Assembly: GCA_037127315.1 (NCBI GenBank)
Contig: JBBBDQ010001944.1
Coordinates: forward strand, 1,145,001-1,209,000
Source: Ascarosepion bandense
Lineage: Eukaryota; Mollusca; Cephalopoda; Sepiida; Sepiidae
Direction: 5' to 3'
Length of the DNA stretch: 64,000 nucleotides
In this document: piece after piece, positions 10,578-21,539 of the stretch
Layout: the number at the start of each line of letters is the position of its first letter
Numbering within the stretch: position 1 is the first letter of the stretch
Notes under the pieces: generated by a model
Database searches by the model: none
Told to the model about the DNA's origin: nothing
Seen by the model: the letters and a program-made list of their open reading frames with translations, nothing else
Made by a program: the position numbers and the translations under genes

Positions 10578-11790
10578 CTCTTATTTTTATTTTTCAATCG
10601 TTCCACCTCCAAGCGAGGCGGTAATATCATTAGTACGCATGGGTATAGAGGGAAGGAAAATAAGAGAAAAGACTGCTTATAAAGGGGTCTGAGGGCAGGA
10701 CAAAATATAAACGGGATTCAACAGGCAGGATGTGTCAGAAGCGAAACTACTCGAGCAGAAGTGGTAGTTGCATTTAGTTATTTTAATAGTAATCGAGTGG
10801 GACACGCTTAGATTCATGTAATCGGGTCACCAGGAAAAAAACTTGTCAGTACAATTGCCATAAAATATTGGTAGAAAAAAACTAGAGTGAAGCTACGCTA
10901 GAAAATGATTAAGTCTATATGCCAGGTAAGTATCGATTATATTGCAGATATTTCTTTTGATATTGTTATAATATTCGGTAGGAAAGCAGGAACACCAGTC
11001 CAGATATGACAGCAGTATTCAATACACAGGTAAAGGATAGATTTGTAAATGTACAAGATGGATTCTAACGAGAAAAGTTGCCTAGCCCAACAGAGTGACC
11101 CAACTTTCCTTGCACTAGATGTAGCTATTGATTCGATGTAGACACTTCACCTCAAGCCAGTTGAAAACATGATACCAAGAAGGTGCATGGCGTTGCTCAG
11201 ACCAGGGGTTTTCAAACCGTGGTCCGCGTCCCACAGGGGGTCCGCAAGGATAAGATAGGGGGTCCGTGGATTAACTCACAACGTGAAATTCAAAGTAAAA
11301 ATTTTCAATATCTGGATATTTATTTTTACTTATTAATGTTATCAAATGACAAAAGCTTGCACTATCGCCCATTACATGTCAACGTTATTTATACAAAAAA
11401 TTATTTTACACATGCAAGAGCTTGATGTTCAAATTTACTATGTTTCAGGTTGCAAATGTCACCCAAGGATGAATTTTTAATAAAGGGGTCCGTAAGTCAA
11501 AAAGTTTGAAAACCCCTGGCTTAGACAGAAAAGTTTCTCTATGGTAGTTAAATGAGAGGAATTTTGTTTTGGAGGCTTTGAAATTCACAAGCTATTTCTT
11601 GCCCCTGTTAACCACTGATTCAAGGTCCTTTTCAAGATAAACAGCCATTTTTGAAAAATATTACTTCGTCAGCTTTGACGGATATTTTATTAAGACGAGA
11701 GTAAATGGTGGTGTCATCTGCATTAATACATCCATGGGAACTAATGACATCAGGAAGTTAATTAATAAAGATCAGAAACTGAATGTGCTA
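10578..11790 (-). pseudogene. LINE-A reverse-transcriptase copy, minus strand, interrupted
   Basis: Read on the minus strand from 11790: LPDV, then INADDTTIYSRLNK, where the catalytic YADD has Asn for Tyr. The thumb and C-terminal region follow at about 11195-10965 (diverged, homologous to 17.6-17.8 kb), then the 3' UTR with CGCCTCGCTTGGAGGTGGAACG and an A-rich tail at 10578. A hAT miniature element (11203-11518) splits it. Heavily mutated. Confidence 0.65.
11203..11518. mobile_element. hAT-type miniature inverted-repeat element with 8-bp target-site duplication
   Basis: The ends are CAGGGGTTTTCAAACC and its inverted partner GTTTGAAAACCCCTG, a classic hAT terminal repeat. The flanks are GCTCAGAC (11195-11202) and GCTTAGAC (11519-11526), an 8-bp target-site duplication with one mismatch, as expected for hAT. 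At 316 bp with no transposase it is non-autonomous. The internal GGGGTCCGTGG/GGGGTCCGTAAG segments extend the inverted symmetry. It lies inside a LINE-A copy. Confidence 0.9.
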
Positions 11791-11840
11791 TAACTGATCT
11801 ATATAAAAACTGTTTAAAGTTTATTAATTCTGTACTCGTA

Positions 11841-11866
11841 TTAGTAAATCCGTGCGATTTGCACGG
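11841..11866 (-). mobile_element. Helitron-like 3' terminus (minus strand)
   Basis: On the minus strand, the hairpin CCGTGC-AAATC-GCACGG (11850-11866) is followed by ATTTA and CTAA, with T as the next base. This is the Helitron 3' end layout (subterminal hairpin, short spacer, CTRR, insertion before T). The matching 5' end was not identified, so only the terminus is called. Confidence 0.5.
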
Positions 11867-12224
11867 TCCTTTTAATTGTCATTTTTAGTGATGTTTGACA
11901 CGTTTTTCTTTCAACTTATTTCTCTTTATTTTTTTATAATTCTAATGTCGTTTTTTTTATCTTTTATTTTTTATTTATTCTCTGTTTGTTCCGTATTGAT
12001 TGCGTAACATTGCCAGACTAAATCTATAATTATTGACAGACGTGAAAATAAGTAACAAGCAAGGTGGGACTTATGTTTTCTAGCGTGAATATAAATTTAT
12101 GACACAAGAAATTGAATCTAATTTGATAAATGCAGAATTCCTGTGAAAATGTGGTGAAGTTGCTTAGTCAAAATGCTGGGGATAGTTTTTTGTTGTTGTT
12201 GTTGTTTTGTTTCTTTTGTTTTGC

Positions 12225-12226
<2 letters not shown>

Positions 12227-12271
<45 letters not shown>
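12227..12271. repeat. (AT)n microsatellite
   Basis: About 44 bp of AT dinucleotides, in an otherwise unassigned stretch from 11870 to 12770. Confidence 0.95.
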
Positions 12272-12273
<2 letters not shown>

Positions 12274-12773
12274 ACAAAGCGTCAATTGTTCTTATCTAAG
12301 GAATGTAAAATTGATGATTATTCGTTGCTACCGCTTCAACAACAAAACTAAATACACACAAAAATAAACTATGGATAATTTTAGCTGTACAGCGTTGAAA
12401 GAAAATAAGCTTTCATTATAAAAATTACTTCAGACGATAATTGATATGTATGCACACACATAAACATACATGCAGATGTGAAAACAAACACTTATATTAC
12501 ATATCATACATGGTCGAATTGTCAGGAAGGTGATTTCTTGATATTATCGGTCAAGAGGAAAGTTCCTGAAAACTATACCACGGATTGACTTGAACTATGT
12601 GAGTGAAATTGGGAGTGCTAACACAAAATCACAAGTCATTGTCACAAGGGTTTCAGCGTTCTGGCCTTGTTCAGTCCGTTGTTCACGCTGGATAACGCAT
12701 TGTTCATTCAGTAATGAATTAGAACACTTTTAGTTACTGGTGTGCGTTTACATGGTATATCACGCGCTAAAAG

Positions 12774-12933
12774 TCCGCCACCTTCTGAATCTATCCTGCA
12801 CATATATAAATCTACCATCCGCCCGTACATTGAATACTGCTGCCACATCTGGTCGGGTGCCCCTGCTATTCTCCTTCTTGAAGTACAACGGAGAGTCTGT
12901 AATGTGATCGAAATCGACTTGGCAGACCGGCTG

Positions 12934-12982
<49 letters not shown>

Positions 12983-13462
12983 CGGCGCGACGTGGCTTCC
13001 CTGTGTCTATTCAATAAATACTTTCACGGCTTCTGCTCCGATGAACTTAGATCACTGGTGCCCCCTAGGTACGAATTTGCACGAGATACTAGATTGGCAG
13101 CTGGATCCTACCCTTTTACAGTGTAACCGATAAAATGCAACCGCAATTTCTACTCCAACAGTTTCTTTTCTCGCACTTCCCGACTGTGGAATTCCCTTCT
13201 ACATGATTGCTTCCCCGACGGCTACAATCTCCAGGAGTTTAATTGTAAGGTCAATAGACTCCTCCTGACACACTAACCATCTTTCAAACACTCTTCCCAT
13301 CTACCCAACCCCCAGCCTTGGTATCGTTACCCATCTATTACCCTCCTTCTGACATTTCCTATATCTAACCTCTCTTTCTATTCACCTTCTCCTATGTAAC
13401 TCCATGCGCAATAGTGGCAGTTAAATGCCTTGCTTGGGGTGAAATGATTTTAAAAAAAAGAA
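12774..13462 (+). pseudogene. LINE-A 3' copy with internal microsatellite
   Basis: The open frame 12742-13017 reads ESILHIYKSTIRPYIEYCCH, IWSGAPAILLLEVQRRVCNV and IEIDLADRLQS, then a TC expansion read as SLSLSL, then in another frame RRDVAS and the fragment FHGFCSDEL. The copy continues through LWNSLLHDCFPDGYNLQEF to the 3' UTR and a GGGGTGAAATGATT tail at 13462. This is the C-terminal domain following the reverse transcriptase. The TC tract has destroyed the frame. An 85-bp stretch just upstream (12697-12773) resembles 51340-51420. Confidence 0.85.
12937..12978. repeat. (TC)n microsatellite inside LINE coding sequence
   Basis: Forty-two bases of TC. The orthologous position in the neighbouring LINE copy (17887-17897) has only TCTCTCTCA, so the tract has expanded from this short seed within the LINE. 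Confidence 0.95.
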
Positions 13463-13474
13463 AAAAAGATAAAA

Positions 13475-13790
13475 GCATTCCAACCATAGATTTTAATAGT
13501 GAAGTGAACTAAAACATTCCAGCAATAGATGTTAATTGTGTTATAAGCTAAAACAATCCAGTAATAAATAGCTTTTAATAGTTAAATGAACTAAAATATT
13601 CCAGCAATGGATTTTAATTGTAAAATGAACTAAAACATTCCAGTCATAGATTTTAATGAACTAAAACATTCCAGGAATAAATTTTAATTGTAAAAATGGA
13701 CTAAAACATTTCAGCCATAGATTTTAATTATGAAATAATCTAAAACATTCCAGCCATAGATTTTAATTGTGAAATAAACGAAAAACTTCA
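13475..13790. repeat. Minisatellite, ~40-bp unit, about eight copies
   Basis: Diverged tandem copies of the unit AAAACATTCCAGCCATAGAT + TTTAATTGTGAAATGAACT. Units vary from about 28 to 46 bp. The array starts right at the A-rich tail of the preceding LINE-A copy. Confidence 0.9.
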
Positions 13791-14815
13791 GTCATAACTC
13801 ATCGTGATGAAGTCGTCGAGCGAAAAACCTTATGGACACATCAATTTGAAACACTGAAGTATACCGAAGAAAAGCCCAGATATTTCAAGCCTTCATTTAC
13901 CCGAAATTTTTACTTTTGTCGTTCTAGATTTAAGTAAGTTTTGTTTTTTGGTTCTCATTATTATTTTTATACGGTTGCCCATGGTTTTATAATATTTTCT
14001 TTTTTTGACGTATTTATAACTTTGTTTTTTTTATCTAATGTCATTTTCTTTATTTTTCAATGTTATTTTTCTGTTTTCATGTACAAGCCATGAATCCTGG
14101 ATTCGAATGCTGTCATGGCCGATTTGTCAGGAAGACCATTGTGAGAATCCAGATAATATAATGGTACGTTTTTTTGATAATATGTTCAAATAAATGTATT
14201 AAGACTCATTATTTTTTTTTTTTTTTTTTTGGTAAAAGAACGGGAAGTATGTGAGAAAACATGTATGACAATATAATTGAAAGAGAAATAAGTAAAAGTA
14301 TAATTTGTTTCGAGATATCCGATAATTGAAGTGGGTTTTAATCAAATTAAGTTAAATAAATCTCGAATGGCCTAGTATACATTCACTAAATTGGGTGGAA
14401 ATGATAACAACTGATAAAATTATTGCTTAATGCGATTGACCTTATTTACCTAAAGACCTATCCCATTGGATGTATAGAGGCGCGGGTAAAAACTAGTCAT
14501 GATAATCTATTTCTTTACATAAGGATATATTCTTCAACACCTTCCTACAAACAATAATTTCGATTTCTCTCAGCATCCTTATCTAAATTTGGTTAAGGAG
14601 ACAACTGTCCATGTTATTTCTGAACAAATAAAACCTAAAGAGAGAGTAAATTAATGAAATCTTATCTGTATATAATTGGTGACAGCTCTCAGTAAAAGTC
14701 CAGATATATTCCAAGCCTTTATTAATTCTAAATGTGTCCAAAAAGTTTCAGTTTTCTTATTCTGGATTTAAGTAAAATTTGTTTTTTGTTCTCATTGTTA
14801 TTCTTTTTCATACAG

Positions 14816-14955
14816 GTTTTTTTAATCATATCACCCCGAGCAAGGCGGTAACGTCACTGATGTAAGAGTGAAAAGATAGGAAAAGAGAAAACCGTAAACC
14901 ACATCCTAAACAGGGAACAAGGGATGAGCCTCTTCACCTGTTCAATAGACGTGGG
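14816..14955 (-). mobile_element. LINE-A 3' tail, minus strand
   Basis: TTTTTTTAATCATATCACCC and CGAGCAAGGCGGTAACG is the reverse complement of the family's 3' end. It sits inside a minisatellite monomer: CATACAGGT before it and TTACCCGTGGTTTTAGAAT after it together rebuild one unit. Confidence 0.75.
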
Positions 14956-15143
14956 TGGAGTTACCCGTGGTTTTAGAATATTTTTATTTCTTGTGGTATA
15001 CATAAAAAAAATTATCATTCTTATTCACTTTATCCATGGTTTGAGAATCCTTTTTTCTCTTTCTGGAATAAAACAAGAAATTTCTTTTCGGTTTATATTC
15101 TTATTCCTTTTCATAATTATTGTCTATAGTCTTAGATTAATTT

Positions 15144-15786
15144 CGTAAATGTTCGTTTTAGGTGCCGACGGCTTTTCCCCTTTCAAATTTATCCAAAATA
15201 GCATTATTTCTGTGCAGATGTATATGCTAAACTAAAATCAACAATTAGTTATTGAAGAAACTTACCTTTTTACTTTGAAAGTCCATAAGAAAACAAACTA
15301 TATCTCTCACTTTTTCTCTCCCATAACTCTCACAAAGTCATGTAATTAACTGAAGAATGACGTTCTACGTAGGCAACAACTTTCTGTCGAATTTTGGTCG
15401 ATTTTCTTCCTTTACTGAAACTTCCGGCGACGTACTTCCTGTCATGAAAGTAATAAGCGTAGAAATACAATAACGCATTACTTTCATTACCGGAAGTACA
15501 TCGCCATAAGTATCAGTAAATGAAGAAAAATTGAGCAAAAATCTGCCAAAATTCGTTCACATACGCAGTATGTCATTCTGCAGTTAATTACATGACTTCG
15601 TGAGAGTTACGGGAGAGAAAAGTGCAAGATATAGTTCGTTTTTTATGGACATTTAGATAAAAAAAGGTACGTTCTCTCAATAACTAACAGTTGATTTGAG
15701 TTCAGCATATACATTTGCACAGGGATAATGATATTTTGGATAAATTTGAAGGGGAAAAGCGTCGGGACTTACAACGAAAATTTACC
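15144..15786. mobile_element. Foldback element with ~310-bp inverted arms
   Basis: The left arm (15144-about 15457) and right arm (about 15476-15786) are inverted copies with scattered differences. Ends: CGTAAATGTTCG...GCCGACGGCTTTTCCCC versus the inverse of GGGGAAAAGCGTCGGGACTT...AATTTACC. Near the centre, GAAGTACATCGCC pairs with GGCGACGTACTTC. The flanks carry an 8-bp direct repeat ATTAATTT (15136-15143 and 15787-15794), compatible with target-site duplication but AT-rich. There is no open frame. I do not recognise the family. Confidence 0.85.
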
Positions 15787-16330
15787 ATTAATTTTTTGAT
15801 TTGGATTTAAGTAATAATTTCTTTTTGGTTCTCATTCGAACACTTTGTCTCTAATTTAAGAAGCATTTTTCTCTTTCTGTGTTAAGAAAGAACACCTACA
15901 TTGTTCTAATTCTTATTCCTTTTCATAATTTTTGTCCATGGATGTAGAATCTTTTTTTTTTTTTCATTTTGTGGTTTACGTAAGAATTTCTTTTATGTTT
16001 TTATTCTTATTCTTTTTCATACGCTTTGTAAACGGTCTCAGAAAACATTTTCAAATCCTGGCTTTAAGTCAGAACTTATTTTTGTTTCTCATTCTTTTTC
16101 CTGTTCATTCACATTGTTCATGGTCTTAGAATGCTTTCTTTCTTTATTTCTAGGTATGAGTAAGAATTTCTTTTATGTTTTCATTCTTATTCTTTTTCAT
16201 ACGCTTTGTAAACAGACTTAGAATGCTTTCTTTCTTTCTTTGTTTAAGTAAGAATATATTTTGATTCTCCATCTTGTCGATTTACATAAGTTTTATCCAT
16301 GTTCTTTACTGGTAGAATCAGATTCCATTT

Positions 16331-17041
16331 TTCCTTTGTGACGATAACTGTTCAGCTGTCACTGCCATATATTATTATAGACATCACAAAGAAATCTAAT
16401 TTCATTTTCTTTATTTGCAATGTTATTTTTCTGTTTACATGTTACAAACCATGAGTTCTAGATTTGAATGCTACCATGGTCGATCTGCCAGGAAGACCAG
16501 CTCCCTAACAAACAAACCACTGTGAGATTCCTGATAATACAATGATATGATTCTTGATAATATCCGTCTGGCGATGCAATCCCAGCAAGCAGCACATGAA
16601 AAAAGTGTCTGAAACTATACAAACTGGGTAGACGAAACTGTTCCGATAGTTTTGATATCCCAAAGTCATAACTCATCGTGGCAGAGGCTTCGAGCACAAA
16701 ACTTACGGGCGCATCATATTGAAACTCTAGTTCCCGTTGTATTACCAGAGTTTACCAATGTCGATTCTAGTTAGTACCAAGATGGATGAGAACTTGGAAA
16801 TACCAAGTGCTTTAAACTTGTATCTACAAGAAGTGTAATGTCAGAATTGGAGATCGAACAGCCGGTTTTCTACTCGGTTCGGGTTCGTTATATTTACTTA
16901 TGTGCAAATCCCCTTGTAAAAGGTATAAGTAACCTTTTCTTTCTTCAGCTATGGAGTAATTATAAGAATCGTATCACTAAGCAACTATTATCTACAAAAC
17001 AAAACAAATGAATGACTGTTTAGATTTAAGTGAGTCACAAA
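16331..17041. other. Mostly unassigned; SINE-like remnant
   Basis: Contains the second copy of the composite repeat named under the ~86-bp array (16390-16720). At about 16860-16970 there is a fragment with GGTTCGGGTTCG, TTTACTTATGTGCAAAT and CCCTTGTAAAAGGTATAAGT, matching the middle of the main SINE family. No gene seen. Confidence 0.45.
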
Positions 17042-17340
17042 TCTAAACTTATTTATAAATGGAACTTTGTGTGTGTATCTGTTACATATAGACTCCGAAA
17101 CGGCTGAACCGAATCTCTTGAAAATTTACACAGTTATACTATACTGCGAGTGTTCTTAGCTAGGTTTTGTTGTGAGCTACCCCCGATAAACATCGAAAAT
17201 CGATAATCGAAAAATCGGGTTATAGACGGAGTGTTCCTATTTTAATCAAATTTGATACACTCATAGACAAAGACATAAGAAACGATATTCAGAAGTTTCA
17301 AGGTTTCAGTTCTCACAATAGTACAGAAAATCGATAATAT
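17042..17340 (+). mobile_element. Non-autonomous Helitron, 5' part
   Basis: It begins A|TCTAAACTTATTTATAAATGG, followed by GAACTTTGTGTGTG and TAGACTCCGAAACGGCTGAA, as at the 5' ends of the complete copies at 29.3-30.0 kb (minus) and 57.0-57.7 kb. Homology stops near 17340, where LINE-A sequence begins, so the 3' half is missing. Confidence 0.8.
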
Positions 17341-18318
17341 CAACGATCTCCCCGATGCCATAAGATCACAAGTAGGCATGATACCACAGTTTACTCTCGC
17401 CTCGATCAAACATCTGGTGTTGGTGACAAGGCAAACCTCGCTGCCGAGCTTGAGAAGGACCTCCAATCCGTGGTGGATTGAGGTAAGAAATGGCTCGTAA
17501 AATTCAATTCTTCCAAAACGAAGCTGCTGTCAATTAACCACCACAGACAACCGTACCTCCCTCCCATTAGCATGGAACAGGCTTGCCTCCCAGAGAGTAA
17601 AATACTACGCCTGCTTGGTCTGACATTCTCAGCGGACCTCAAGTGTAATAACTACGTCGAATCCATTGCTAAATCCGCATCTATGAAAGTCGGCTCTCTG
17701 TGCAGGGCCCGGAAATTCTTTCCGCCTGAATCTATCCTGCACTTATATAAATCTACCATCCGCCCGTGTATTGAGTAGTGCTGCCACATCTGGTCGGGTG
17801 CCCCTTCTATTCTCCTCGGAGTTCTTGACAAAATACAGCGAAAAATCTGTAATATGGTTGATACCGACTTGGCTGACCGCCTGCAGTATCTCTCTCACCG
17901 GCGTGACGTGGCTTCCCTGTGCCTCTTCTATAAATACTTTCATGGCTTCTGCTCTGACGAACTTAAATCACTGGTGCCCCCTAGATGTGAATTTACACGA
18001 GATACTAGATTGGCAACTAGGTCCCACTCTTTTACAGTGAAACCGATAAAATGTAACTGCAATTTCTACTCCAACAGCTTCTTTCTTCACACTTACCGCC
18101 TGTGGAATTCCCTACTGCATGCTTGCTTTCCCGACGGCTACAACCTCCAGGAGTTTAAATGTAGGGTCAATAGACACCTCCTAACACACTAACTCACACC
18201 CACTCTCTCCAACTCTCTCCCTATGTACATCCTAAGTCGTCTACTACCCTCCTTCTGACATTTCCCATACCCAATCTATGTAACCCCCTTGCTTGGGGTG
18301 ATATGATTAAAAAAAAAG
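17335..18318 (+). pseudogene. LINE-A reverse-transcriptase C-terminal copy, best preserved
   Basis: In order: IDNINDLPDAI; the region of the catalytic YADD, where a ~10-base deletion removes most of the motif; TVYSRLDQTSGVGDKANLAA; SSKTKLLSINHH; LLGLTFSADLKCNNYVESI; ESILHLYKSTIRPCIE, a stop, then CCHIWSGAP; DTDLADRLQYLSHRRDVASL; FYKYFHGFCSDELKSLVPP; LWNSLLHACFPDGYNLQEF; NRHLLTH and a stop. The 3' UTR and GCTTGGGGTGATATGATT tail follow. Open stretches are 17572-17778 and 17854-18192. The overall pattern (FSADL...STIRPYIEYCC...LWNSLP) is the palm, thumb and C-terminal region of Jockey/CR1-superfamily reverse transcriptases. Confidence 0.9.
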
Positions 18319-18352
18319 TTCCAACATATCAGTTGTTGGTTATTGATTAATT

Positions 18353-18577
18353 CAGTCAGTTAATTGTTGTACGTGATAGACATTTGGTCAATCATGTATC
18401 TTTTGAGACATGACTGATTAGGCAGAAGCCGCAGTAGGATGCCATTATTTTCTGTGGTGGCTATAAATCCCAAACTGTAGGGGAAAGAGATGGATTAATA
18501 CCTTTCCCACAGGTATTTGTGCGTAAGTGAACGCAACAAATTCAAGTGGAATTTGAAATCAGCTCTCTGATTTCTTA
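18353..18577 (-). mobile_element. tRNA-derived SINE, copy B, minus strand, truncated
   Basis: Starts at the family 3' end (CAGTCAGTTAATTGTTGTAC), includes GAGACATGACTGATTAGGCAG and CCTTTCCCACAGGTATTTGTG, and stops before the A-box head. Strongly diverged. Confidence 0.8.
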
Positions 18578-18668
18578 TTTGGAAAAATTATCAAGTCTGT
18601 CGGAAAATATATATATATATATATGTTTATACTTGAGTCTATAAGTAAACATTGTTTTTGTTTTTATT

Positions 18669-18884
18669 TGATGTGGCAGCAGTATTCAATACACAGGCGG
18701 AAGGAAGATTTATATATGTGCAGGATAGATTCAGACGGAAAGACTTTCCGGGCCCTGCACAGAGAGCCGACTTTCATAGCAGCGGATTTAGCAATGGATT
18801 CGACGTAGTCATTCCACTTGAGGTCCGTTGAGAGTGTCAGGCCAAGCAGGCGTAGTGTTTTACTCTCTGGGAGGCAAGCCTGTT
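18669..18884 (-). mobile_element. LINE-A fragment, minus strand
   Basis: Reverse complement of the stretch encoding ESKTLRLLGLTLST, then DLKWNDYVESIAKSA-like sequence, then ESILHIYKS and EYCCHI. It mirrors 17580-17795 on the other strand about 1 kb away; the two are separate insertions in opposite orientation. Confidence 0.8.
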
Positions 18885-19140
18885 ATGAAAACCATGACTT
18901 TTATATGCCATGCAGTAAATTGTCCGGTAGTACAAAATGATCTAGTAACATAATCGTCTGTATAAATTTTATGGAGATTTAATATTAATTTATTGTCATA
19001 GGTCTGTAATTTATTTCCATTGTACATCAAACACAGCTGAAAATAATAGATGACTAGATGAAAATCGAATAATGAATTTTGTTTTTTTTTAAACCTTTTT
19101 GCAGGCCGCAAAGGGCAGAAATTATCTCAGCCACTGCCTT

Positions 19141-19453
19141 AGTCAGTTAGTTAAGTGCCATACGTGAAACACACTTAGGCGATCATGTCTCTTTCGAGAC
19201 ATGACTAACTGGGCAGAATATTATCCCGCAGTAGGTTGCCATTGCTTTCTGTGGTAGACTGGTTGCCGACCAAGGCTATAGAACCCAATCTGTCCTGTTA
19301 TTTAACCCATAACTGGAACGAAGAAATGGATTAATACATTTCCCAATGGTATTTGCGCGTAAGTGAATGCAATGAATTAAACTGGAATTCGAACTTGGCT
19401 CCCCGATTTCTCGTTCCAAGCCGATATCCACTGTACCACAACGCACATCCTTG
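19141..19453 (-). mobile_element. tRNA-derived SINE, copy C, minus strand, full length
   Basis: Full-length copy running from the 3' end AGTCAGTTAGTTAAGTGCC to the tRNA-like head at ATCCACTGTACCACAACGCA. An 8-bp target-site duplication, ACTGCCTT, lies at 19133-19140 and 19454-19461. Confidence 0.9.
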
Positions 19454-19711
19454 ACTGCCTTTGTATGTGAATCAATTTCTAAAATATAAAAGTTATAATG
19501 GCTATCCCCTTGCACTTTCATATTTTTCTGTTGCATGACGTCTATTATTACACTGCATAGATATTTAAATTTTCCGCACTTTTGATATCGCCGTTATGTA
19601 AATTTATAACTTAAGCTGCCTCCTTTGCTTAATAGAATAATTATTGAAAGTTCTCTTGATGCAAATACTCAAGTACTCTTTGTTCATTATAATACAAATA
19701 ATAAAATGCAA

Positions 19712-20425
19712 TATTTTTTAATCTTTTCACCCCAAGCAAAGCGGTACTGCTACTGATGCGCAGGGGGCTACATAAAAGTAAATGTTTAGACAGAAGGAGA
19801 GTGAAGAGAAAGAGGGTGTGTCAGAGAAAGAGCAAGAGAAGGATGGAATCACAGGTAAGAAGACAGTTGCGAAGATATAGAGAAAGGAAAAGAATACGAT
19901 ATACAGGGTGATGTAGAAAGAAGTGGAGTCAAGTGGATAAGAGATGGGTATTGACATTTCATTTAAATACCTGGAGGTTGTAGCCGTCAGGAAAGCAAGT
20001 ATACGGAAGGGAGTTCCACAGGCGGGCAGTGCGGGAAAGAAGCAGCTTAACGGCTGCATTTGGTTATTCTAACCGTGAGTAAGTGAGACCTTGTTGCCAG
20101 TCTGGTTCCACGAGTAAATTCTTGTAGCGGGGGCACAAGTGACTTAAGTTCGTCGGAGCAGAAACAATGAATATATTTATAGAATAGGCAAAGGGAAGCT
20201 ACATCCCGCCAGTGAGAAAGTGGCTGGAATCGAGTTGCTAAGTTGAGACCTATCACGTTACAGATTGTCCTTTGGAGCCTGTCGAGATCACTGAGATGAA
20301 CAGCAGGGGCGCCTGACCATATGTAGCAGCTGTATTCTATGTAGGGACGGATAGTTGATTTGGATATATGCAAGATGGAAAGATGACGTAAAAAACGTCC
20401 TGGCACGACACAGTGACCCAATCAT
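19712..20425 (-). pseudogene. LINE-A copy, minus strand
   Basis: The open frame 20047-20421 (minus) reads LSILHISKSTIRPYIEYSCY, IWSGAPAVHL, ICNVIGLNLATRFQPLSH and RDVASLCLFYKYIHCFCSDE. The 3' UTR and A-tail (as T-run) reach 19712 with CACCCCAAGCAAAGCGG. Its 5' end is cut close to the pyrimidine array at 20457. Confidence 0.9.
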
Positions 20426-20456
20426 AACTTCTTAGAAATTTCTGTGGCTGTTAGAC

Positions 20457-21423
20457 ACTTTCTTTCTTTCTTTCTTTATTTCTGTCTTTCTTTCTTTCAT
20501 TCTTTCTTTCTTTCGTTCGTTCGTTCGTTCTTTCTTTCTTTCCTTCGTTCGTCCTTTCTTTCGTTCGTTCTTTCTTTCGTTCGTTCTTTCTTTTGTTCGT
20601 TCGTTCGTTCTTTCTTTCGTTGGTTCGTTCTTTCTTTCGTTCGTTCTTTCTTTCTTTTGTTCGTTCGTTCGTTCTTTCTTTCTTTCGTTCGTTCGTTCTT
20701 TCTTTCGTTCGTTCTTTCTTTCTTTTGTTCGTTCTTTCTTTCGTTCGTTCGTTCTTTCTTTCTTTCGTTCTTTCTTTCTTTCGTTCGTTCGTTCTTTCTT
20801 TCTTTCTTTCTTTTGTTCGTTCGTTCGTTCGTTCTTTCGTTCGTTCGTTCTTTCTTTCCTTCGTTCTTTCTCTCTTTCTTTCTTTCTTTCGTTTCGTTCG
20901 TTCGTTCGTTCTTTCTTTCGTTCTTTCTTTCTTTCGTTCGTTCGTTCTTTCTTTCTTTCTTTTGTTCGTTCGTTCTTTCTTTCTTTCGTTCGTTCGTTCT
21001 TTCTTTCTTTCTTTTGTTCGTTCGTTCGTTCGTTCGTTCTTTCTTTCGTTCGTTTCTTTCTTTCTTTCTTTCTTTCGTTCGTTCGTTCTTTCTTTTGTTC
21101 GTTCTTTCTCTCTTTCTTTCGTTCGTTCGTTCTTTCTTTCTTTCTTTCTTTCGTTCGTTCGTTCATTCGTTCGTTCTTTCTTTCGTTCGTTCTTTCTTTC
21201 TTTTGTTCGTTCGTCCTTTCTTTTTCTTTCTTTTTTTCGTTCTTTCTTTCTTTCGTTCATTCGTTCTTTCTTTCGTTCGTTCTTTCTCTCTTTCTTTCGT
21301 TCGTTCGTTCGTTCGTTCTTTCTTTCTTTCTTTCGTTCGTTCGTTCGTTCGTTCGTTCTTTCTTTCTTTCCTTCTTTCTTTCTTTCGTTCATTCGTTCTT
21401 TCTTTCTTTCTTTCTTTCGTTCG
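20457..21423. repeat. ~970-bp (TTTC)n/(GTTC)n array
   Basis: Blocks of TTTC and GTTC (TTCG) tetranucleotides alternate in groups, with rare TTTTG, CCTTC and GTTTC variants. The tract lacks stops in several frames on both strands, producing spurious 240-330-residue frames rich in Phe/Ser/Arg or Lys/Glu/Arg/Asn; none is a gene. The array lies between two copies of TGTGGCTGTTAGAC (20443-20456 and 21424-21437). Confidence 0.98.
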
Positions 21424-21539
21424 TTGTGGCTGTTAGACTATTTCTTTTTTTTTCTCCCTTACTTTCTTTCCGTCTTCTTCCACCTGTCCACTGGTCACAT
21501 ACGGGCAGGGTTAGTAGGCTTCCATCCATGGCCGTTGTA

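Larger units (their letters stand above)
13920..16330. repeat. Degenerate ~72-95-bp minisatellite, split by two insertions
   Basis: Monomers open with TAAGTAAGAATTTCTTTT, followed by TTCTCATTCTTATTC, TTTTTCATACGCTTTG, TCCATGGTCTTAGAATGC and a TTTCTTT run. Starts are visible near 13932, 14768, 15064, 15808, 15882, 15976, 16063, 16148 and 16243. The array is interrupted by a LINE-A tail (14816-14955) and a foldback element (15144-15786). On each side lies a second repeat (about 14036-14165 and 16390-16600) sharing CATGRRTYCTRGATT and GAATGCTRYCATGG, so the whole block is a composite dispersed repeat. Confidence 0.75.
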
